Source: Alisma plantago-aquatica (lineage: Eukaryota > Streptophyta > Magnoliopsida > Alismatales > Alismataceae). From it: 64,000 nucleotides of DNA. Positions within the stretch are counted from its first letter, which is position 1. Every line of letters begins with the position of its first letter. The stretch covers positions 543,204,879-543,268,878 of the forward strand of contig OY856413.1 of the NCBI GenBank assembly GCA_963693085.1. Direction: 5' to 3'. The translations under genes and the position numbers were made by a program. The notes below the pieces were generated by a model that was not told where the DNA came from, made no database searches, and worked only from the letters and a program-made list of their open reading frames with translations. Positions 57,731 to 64,000 of the stretch are shown in pieces.

Positions 57731-57740
57731 CCTATTTATA
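57731..57740 (-). promoter_or_regulatory. E6 LTR TATA box
   Basis: On the minus strand TATAAATAGG. It is identical at 63168-63177 in the 5' LTR, about 130 bp downstream of the hairpin array. Confidence 0.75.
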
Positions 57741-57876
57741 GCTGGGGATGCCTCTTAACCTTTGGGAACACTTGTGAACAAAAACTAGCCGTTTTGTGGC
57801 TTGCAACGGATATATTTTCACTTGTTGCAACTCCACAACGGCTAGAAACACTTTTCTGCACTTTTCCGTACAGTGC

Positions 57877-58106
57877 AATCGGTCGAGTTCTAATGGGTGT
57901 AACTCGACCGATCAAGTAGGAGGCAAACCGATGTTCAAAGGATCGGTCGAGTTTGTCCTGAGGAAACTCGACCGACCATTTCAATTGGAAATGACCTACT
58001 ACCCAATCGGTCGAGTTCTGTGAGTGCACAACTCGACCGATGCAATCTTCAGAAAATCGACCAAGGTGGATCGGTCGAGTTTCAGGCTGGGAAACTCGAC
58101 CGACCA
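57877..58106 (-). repeat. E6 U3 hairpin array (ATCGGTCGAGTT)
   Basis: Four inverted repeats start at 57878, 57941, 58004 and 58069, a period of 63-65 bp. Types alternate: A has arms AATCGGTCGAGTT/AACTCGACCGAT with 11-12 nt loops, and B has arms GATCGGTCGAGTTT/AAACTCGACCGACC with 9-nt loops. The arms are perfect, while loops and spacers differ between units. The 5' LTR repeats the set at 63313-63542 with three single-base arm changes, all of the C/T or G/A kind. Confidence 0.92.
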
Positions 58107-58463
58107 AGTGCCTGTAATTGATTTTCAAAGTTGCATCTAAAGTGCTCTAATATTCGATCTAAGTGTTCCTGATATTTTTCTAAGCTTAATTACAAGTCAT
58201 ACAATCATTACAAGTGATTTACAACATGATTCTAATGGATATACATCATATTACAAAAATGTGCACTTGTATGACTTTGACTTGTCTTTTTTCCAATTTG
58301 AGATGCGCAAGTTAGGGCAATTGGAGTGTGTCTATACCTAATCTGAAAACACTCAAGTAGAAGCATTAGACACCAATATGTGGAATGGTTAGTCATCATC
58401 AAAACACGAGTTTAGTCAATTTAGACGTGAGTCAACATTGACCTAATTGACCTTGAGTCAACA

Positions 58464-58479
58464 ATCTCCCCCTTTTTGA
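58464..58479 (-). other. E6 terminal polypurine tract
   Basis: On the minus strand TCAAAAAGGGGGAGAT directly precedes the LTR start TGTTGACTC. Extra GGGGGAG tracts occur at about 58574-58590 and 58607-58623 (both with CATCAATTGAGGGGGAG) and 58797-58812 (AAAGGGGGAGAAAGG). Confidence 0.85.
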
Positions 58480-58815
58480 AGATGACAAACCATTCCATAA
58501 ATGTATTGAAAGCATTTAAGTAAATTCATACCTTTGGAGAAACCTAGGGGTTTCAATAGAATGGAGTTCATATGCTCCCCCTCAATTGATGTGCATGGAG
58601 TTTTCATACTCCCCCTCAATTGATGCTATTTCTCCTGCATGGTTAGCTTTCATAACATTTATAGAATACTATGTCTTCTACTCATATATGTTCTACACAT
58701 ATATGTCTTCTCCCCTTTACCTTCTCCCTTTTCATGAACATGCTTCTCCTCTTCATGTAAGACATGCCTTCTTCCTCTTTTAAAGGAAGACATACCTTTC
58801 TCCCCCTTTGTCATT

Positions 58816-59871
58816 TCAAAAAGTGGGGTTATGAAGAAAAAAGAAACATCACTTGTTAAAGAGAAAGGAGATAACACAAATATATAAGGAGGGTAGAAGA
58901 GCACAGATAGGGGCTTGTCCAAGCATAGAAAGAAAAGCAAGTTAAAGCATATACTTGAACAACCCAAAATGCAAGATAAAGTGCTGCAGAAAAATAATAA
59001 ATCACAATTTTGACCCTCAAGATGATGGCATTTGACCAAAAACCATCAGATCTCATCGCAAAGCAATGAGTCTTGCTCAGAAGGTCGTTTCTGCATGAAA
59101 AACACTAGTCTTGCACCAAAAACTGAAACTGGAGTAAAAGCTGCATAAAATCCAAAAAAAACTCCAATTTCTACATATAATGTAGATCTATGTACCCTGC
59201 ATCACAATGTTATGCAAGAAACTCAATATAGTAGATATGCAAATCAAGGAACAAGCTTGAGCATGTATAAGCATAGCATATAGATGAGCAAAGATGCCAA
59301 TTATAAATAGGGTTAGAACTACATGTATATGAATTACTAGTAGATGATATCACAAGTTAGGACTACTAGTAGGATCTAGATCATAGCAAGAGATATCAAA
59401 AGATACACAAGATAAAGCAAGCTATGAGTAGATGTAGAGATATATCCAAACAAAGAGATATGCAATTTTAGACGCATGAAAGGATATAACTCACTAGATA
59501 TGCATCCTTACCATAAGATGATTACCCCTAAGAACCTCAAGGTTGTATCAAAACAAGATATACACCTAGATAGATGTAGTAAGTTAGAGCACAACGGAAG
59601 CAATTTAAGACACAACCAAGAGATCCAAAGAGATCATCATCAAAACCTGCAAAACAACTCAAAGCAAGTAGTTGCAAGATATAGATATACCAATTTAGAG
59701 AAATTAGAGAGATAGAGTTGTAAGCAAGATAGGAAATTTAGAACATGGCAATATGCATATATAAAGGTACCGAATGAGAGTGCCAAAGAATAAGGCTATT
59801 GGTTGAGAAAAACTAGTTGAGAGGGAAATTCTCACTCAATAAGCCAAATGTATCTTCTGTGCACAGTGTTA
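58816..59871 (-). other. E6 3' internal non-coding region
   Basis: A-rich (plus-strand) sequence between the polypurine cluster and the internal hairpins. No pol domain can be recognised in any frame on the minus strand. Confidence 0.65.
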
Positions 59872-59974
59872 TTGGTCGAGTTCTGTGCATTGACAACTCG
59901 ACTGATGACAGCTGTTGGAAACACCCATTGGTGCCTATCGGTCGAGTTTCAATAGAGCAAACTCGACCGACAGA
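59872..59974 (-). repeat. E6 internal hairpin pair
   Basis: Two further hairpins occur at 59872-59905 (type A arms, slightly decayed: TTGGTCGAGTT/AACTCGACTGA) and 59936-59972 (type B arms). They start 64 bp apart, the same period and the same A-B order as the U3 array. They lie downstream of gag. Confidence 0.85.
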
Positions 59975-60365
59975 CCAGCTGTCAAAAAGCACATATATTT
60001 TATAAAAACATATTTAAAGGCATGCTAAATATACAAACCATATCCAAACATGTCTAAGCAAGTTAGTAATGCACTATAGAAGCATTAGAAACAGTTTTTG
60101 AGCAAGAGTGTGAAGAGAATCACAAAATGCTACTTTTGACTCAAAAACCATATTCTATAGTGCACACTAACTTGACAAAAACAAGTTAGAAATGGTTATA
60201 AGCAATAAAACCTTTACCTTTGTGCTTACCATTGCTTTTTCAACTTGTTGTCACCATCTACACATTTCACCTTTCTTCTTTGATGTGGATTGAGAAGTCA
60301 ATTTACAAATCAATAGCTCAAGTCAATCCATTTGCAAGTACCTACAAGAAGAAAGATGAAATGGT

Positions 60366-62240
60366 CCCCAATCATGTTTTTGGATCCGGAGGGGTTAGCT
60401 TAGCAACCCAAATCATATTTCTCTTGGGTGCTTTCCTAAAAGGACAACAATTAGAATAATGACCTAATTCATTGCAATAGTTTCATGTGCCCATAGTCTT
60501 GGAACTAGAGGATTCTCCATGGAATATTGGAGGTCCTTTATCTTTGTTGTTCCCTTGACTACTATCATATCCTATACTATGTCTACCAATTTGTTTAGTA
60601 GTATAATATAGGATATCATTAAGATTCTTTTTACCCACTAAGAATCTTTGCAAAGAAGATCTCAAACTATCATTATCATGCTTAAGAGAAGCAATAGTAG
60701 AAGACAATTGATTAATATTATCTCTAGCATGTAAAAGATCATTTTCTAAGCAAAGAGATTTAGTTGAACGAGAATCTCTATCAATATGTAGAGCAGAAAC
60801 ATCATTCTCTCTATTTGTAGAACTAGAACAAGATTCATTCCCATTGATTTTAGCAAGCAAGGAGGCATTTTCTATTTCTAATTCATGCAAAACAAAATCT
60901 TTGTCCTTGTTTTCAAATTTAAGAACATCAATGTCATTCATGAGAGAATCAACAATTAAAGTATGCTCTTCATTTGAACTAGGCATGAGAGGTTGAGCTT
61001 CTAGAAATTTAATCTTATCAAGAAAACTAGCATTTTCAAGTTTAAGAGAGTCTACTTGGCTAAGACAATCATTTTTATCAATAAGCAAGCAAGAATTAGC
61101 ATATTCAAGATCATCTAGTTCTATATGCAAATTATCAACAATTTTAGCAAGCTTTTTATTTTTCTTTTTAGAAGACTTATAAGAGGCACAAATATCATGA
61201 ATAATAGAAATTAAAGATTCTTTATCTAAAGAGTTTAGATTTACCTCACGTGAGTCTTCACTTGTTGGCGCTATACAGGAAAAATGGCATTCTCCTTCAT
61301 CACTAGAGCTTGAGCTTGATCCTTCACATGAATCTTCACTTGAGCTTGAGTTGGAGGAGCCACTTGAGCTTGAGTGCCATTTCTCCTTCTTGTGAAGATT
61401 GGTCTTTTTGCCTTGTGGGCAATCTTCCTTGTAGTGACCCTTCTTTCCACATGTGAAGCACCAGATGGAGGAGGACTTGCCTTTGTAGAGTCTACCCTTG
61501 GAGTACATGGCATCTTCTTTAGCTTGAGAGGATGGAGAGACTTGTTCCATGATATCTTCAATTTGAGCCTTTATTTCAACCTTCTTCATTCTCTTTAGAT
61601 CTTTCTTCACTTGTCTTTCTACTTCCTCCCTCTTGTCAAGTGTGGCCTCATGTGCTTGTAGATTTCCAATGAGCTCTTCAATAGGAATATCCCTAAGAGA
61701 CCTTGCTTCTTCAATGGAAGTCACCTTGGATTCCCACCTCTTGGGGAGAGTTCTAAGGATCTTTGAGTTGATCTCTCCACTAGACATAGGATGTCCTAGA
61801 ATAGCAAGACCATTCAAGATGGTGTTGAGCTTTGATTACATGTTGGCTATGCTCTCCTCCTTTCCCATCTTGAAGTTTTCAAGCATCCCTTTGAGCATGT
61901 AGACTTTGCTTTCCTTCCCTTGATATGTCCCTTCATAAGTGATGCAAAGCTTTCTCCATACCTCATAGGCCGTCTCACAAGAAGAAATCTGGTTGAACTC
62001 GGTGGGGGTCATGGAGGCATAAAGGATGTGCATGGCTCTAGCATTCAAGGTTGCTTTCATCAAGGTGGCTTCATCCCATTCTTCAATATTTGTCTTTGGT
62101 TGAATGTATGGGCTGTTCACCATTTGCCACATCTCGAGACTTGATCCTTGGATGTAGAATTGAAGTCTTCTTCTCCAATAGAGGAAGTTGCTCCCATCAA
62201 AGATTGGTAGGCTGATTCTCCCTCCTTGGTAGTCACCCAT
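60366..62240 (-). pseudogene. E6 gag (Ty1/copia), few stops
   Basis: One minus-strand frame starts at 62240 (MGDYQGGRISLPIFDGSNF) and runs to 60483, with a single TAA at 61836-61838 (CAA-to-TAA). The N-terminal copia gag domain spans 61560-62240 (NFLYWRRRLQFYIQG, ETAYEVWRKLC, LRTLPKRWESKVTSIEEARSL). The zinc knuckle CFTCGKKGHYKEDC lies at about 61425-61465. A Ser-rich acidic stretch and a long coiled-coil-like region follow (about 60640-61250). At 60483-60485 a TGA falls where a second knuckle (NYCNELGHYSNCC follows) should have its first Cys. The frame continues to WVAKLTPPDPKT and a TGA at about 60376. It should assemble particles and bind RNA. Confidence 0.85.
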
Positions 62241-62277
62241 GTTCTCCTACTTGTTGAAGTATGCTTGGAGAAGACCC

Positions 62278-62289
62278 GCTCTGATACCA
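62278..62289 (-). other. E6 primer-binding site (tRNA-iMet)
   Basis: On the minus strand TGGTATCAGAGC, two bases after the LTR end, is complementary to the initiator tRNA-Met 3' end. Confidence 0.92.
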
Positions 62290-62291
62290 AT

Positions 62292-63899
62292 TGTTGGATT
62301 CTAGATGGGTGATTAGATTCTCTAGAGGGGGGGGGGTGAATAGAGCTGAAAGCACTTAAATAAAACTCATTAAACCTTCAAAATATATGACAAGATAAGG
62401 TTTCTAGATTGGCAATTTGAGTGCAACTAAATCATGCATAGCAAGGATAAGAGAGATTGAACATGCACCAATTAGACAAGCTATTTAGAGTGGTTCCACA
62501 CTTCAAACTAGAAGAGTGTCAGTCCACTTTCCTAGAGAGGTCAACCTCTAGGACTTCCAAACTATTGTACTCCTATATCCATTAATAATACATACAATAC
62601 ATGACCAACAAAGGACTTACCTATCCAATACAAAGAGTCTTCAACCTTACCAAGGACTTACCCACTTTGCAAGGAGTCTTCCGCCTTCTTCCAAGGACTT
62701 ACCTACTCTTGCACAAGCCTTTAGCCTTGCACGAATTACCCACTCTTCTTGGATCTTCCGCCTTTGACTTCACCTTCACTCGAAGAAGCTTCCACCAAGG
62801 ACTTACCTACTTGAGCTTGAGTCTTTTGCCTTTTCCAAGGGCTTACCCACTCTAGCTCCAAGTCTTCTGCCTTGATCTTCACCAAGGGACTCCTTCCCTT
62901 GTTCTTCTTCACCCCTCTTGAACAAGAGAGTTAACCTTCATCTTCATGATTGCAAAAGAGAGATGGGGAGGTGGTGGAAGTGAGAGCCTCACAAGATATA
63001 CATATAAAACTAGCTCTCTTACAAATCTCCTACTCACTCTAATGGATGTTGCAAGTGATTAAGCTTAGAGAGAGAGAGGAGGTTGTAGGAAGCACTCAAC
63101 TATAGAATAGGAACCTCACAAAGACTTTGCAATGAATGCTCAACCTTGGAATGAAGCCCAAGGGGTCCTATTTATAGCTGGGGATGCCTCTTAACCTTTG
63201 GGAACACTTGTGAACTAAAACTAGCCGTTTTGTGGCTTGCAACGGATATATTTTCACTTGTTGCAACTCCACAACGGCTAGAAACACTTTTCTGCACTTT
63301 TCCATACAGTGCAATCGGTCGAGTTCTAATGGGTGTAACTTGACCGATCAAGTAGGAGGCAAAACGACGTTCAAAGGATCGGTCGAGTTTGTCCTGAGGA
63401 AACTCGACCGACCATTTCAACTGGAAATGACCTACTACCCAATCAGTCGAGTTCTGTGAGTGCACAACTCGACCGATGCAATCTTCAGAAAATTGACCAA
63501 GGTGGATCGGTCGAGTTTCAGGCTGGGAAACTTGACCGACCAAGTGTCTGTAATTGATTTTCAAAGTTGCATCTAAAGTGCTCTAATATTCAATCTAAGT
63601 GTTCCTTATATTCTTCTAAGCTTAATTACAAGTCATACAATCATTACAAGTGATTTACAACATGATTCTAATGGATATACATCATATTACAAAAACATGC
63701 ACTTGTATGACTTTGACTTGTCTTTTCTCCTATTTGAGATGCGCAAGTTAGGGCAATTGGAGTGTGTCTATACCTAATCTAAAAACACTCAAGTAGAAGC
63801 ATTGGACACCAATATGTGGAATGGTTAGTCATCATCAAAACACGGGTTTAGTCAATTTAGACGTGAGTCAACATTGACCTTATTGACCTTGAGTCAACA
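62292..63899 (-). repeat. E6 5' LTR
   Basis: Matches 56860-58463 along its whole length with scattered differences. It contains the hairpin array (63313-63542), TATA box (63168-63177) and leader repeat (62606-62876). The TGTTGACTC start at 63899 adjoins the ACTTC duplication. Confidence 0.92.
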
Positions 63900-64000
63900 A
63901 CTTCTCTGATTACGGTGGCTACTCCACTACGAAGTAAAGCTTTCACCTGCTCTTTCAGAATAGGAATCTCTTTAGAACTCAGAAATATGGGCACGACAGT

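Larger units (their letters stand above)
56860..58463 (-). repeat. E6 3' LTR
   Basis: On the minus strand it starts TGTTGACTCAAGG (58463) and ends GGATCCAACA (56860). It carries the U3 hairpin array, a TATA box (complement of CCTATTTATA at 57731-57740) and a splice-donor-like repeat downstream. The 130-codon minus frame 57736-58128 covers the hairpins and is not credible as a gene. Confidence 0.92.
56860..63899 (-). mobile_element. E6: gag-only Ty1/copia element, Sirevirus-like
   Basis: A 7.04-kb element on the minus strand has LTRs of 1608 bp (62292-63899, 5') and 1604 bp (56860-58463, 3'). It also has a tRNA-iMet primer site, a long gag with zinc knuckle and coiled coil, several polypurine tracts and a hairpin array. 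No protease, integrase, RT or RNase H is present in the 3.8-kb interior, so it depends on other elements. Multiple polypurine tracts and symmetric LTR repeat boxes are published features of Sireviruses, which supports that placement. Confidence 0.85.
52277..64000 (-). mobile_element. E5: Athila/Tat-like Ty3/gypsy element, pol deleted, carrying E6
   Basis: On the minus strand the order from high to low coordinates is: gag tail and protease (interrupted by E6), a short junction without RT, RNase H or integrase, hairpin array, ORF3 tail, polypurine-like site, polypurine tract and 3' LTR (52277-53733). The 5' LTR lies beyond base 64000. The stretch 63905-64000 is probably E5 gag but I cannot name its domain. 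Confidence 0.75.

Noticed and set aside
57877..58106. CRISPR-like array: regular 63-bp period with conserved palindromic parts and varying spacers
   Set aside because: The repeats lie in the U3 of a plant copia LTR, are duplicated in the other LTR, come in two alternating types, and no cas genes exist.
57736..58128. 130-codon minus-strand open frame, repeated at 63172-63564
   Set aside because: Its conservation is simply that of the two LTRs, and the translation runs through the hairpin array.

Overview
This is nuclear DNA of a flowering plant with a repeat-rich genome. I find no intact host gene in 64 kb. Nearly everything is LTR retrotransposon, in two nested stacks, plus one SINE, one reverse-transcriptase-like pseudogene and about 3.7 kb of unassigned sequence. 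Plant-type Ty3/gypsy lineages (Athila-like with a third ORF, and chromodomain-bearing Tekay/Del-like), a Sirevirus-like Ty1/copia element and tRNA-iMet-type primer sites all point to an angiosperm. The species cannot be told from this. Every coding region is broken by stops, frameshifts or deletions. I call the elements E0 to E6.

Left stack (+ strand). E1 (1 to about 10345) is an Athila-like element whose 5' end lies outside the window: protease, RT, RNase H, integrase, a motif array, an env-position ORF3, a polypurine tract and a 3' LTR. E0 is an old Tekay-like element, present as 10425-12870 and 34767-39461. It was split by E2 (12871-34766, Athila-like, near-matching target duplication ATTAT/ATTAC). 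The 5' LTR of E2 was in turn split by E3 (13491-26299, Tekay-like, 3.99-kb LTRs, perfect AGAAG target duplication). A 214-bp tRNA-derived SINE sits in the E2 integrase region. Relative age is therefore E0 > E2 > E3, with the SINE also younger than E2.

Middle. 39880-41760 is a decayed copy of a plant non-LTR-type RT-like protein family. 41770-45442 is unassigned. 45443 to about 46990 is a diverged LTR related to the LTR of E1.

Right stack (- strand). E4 (47054-52276) has about 3.5-kb LTRs around only about 0.4 kb of internal sequence. E5 (52277 to beyond the window end) interrupts an E4 LTR, keeps only gag tail and protease, and has lost RT to integrase. E6 (56860-63899) is a gag-only Ty1/copia element inserted in E5.

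The most interesting shared pattern is in the non-coding DNA. In E0, E1, E2, E3, E5, E6 and the E1-like LTR, a family-specific, CpG-containing, self-complementary short motif is reiterated just upstream of the LTR TATA box. In E1, E5 and E6 a second cluster of the same motif lies in the 3' part of the internal region, before the ORF3 position in E1 and E5. Published work describes such symmetric repeat boxes, including extra boxes upstream of the envelope gene, for Sireviruses (Ty1/copia). Seeing the same design in Ty3/gypsy Athila-like and Tekay-like elements with unrelated motifs is the main observation here.
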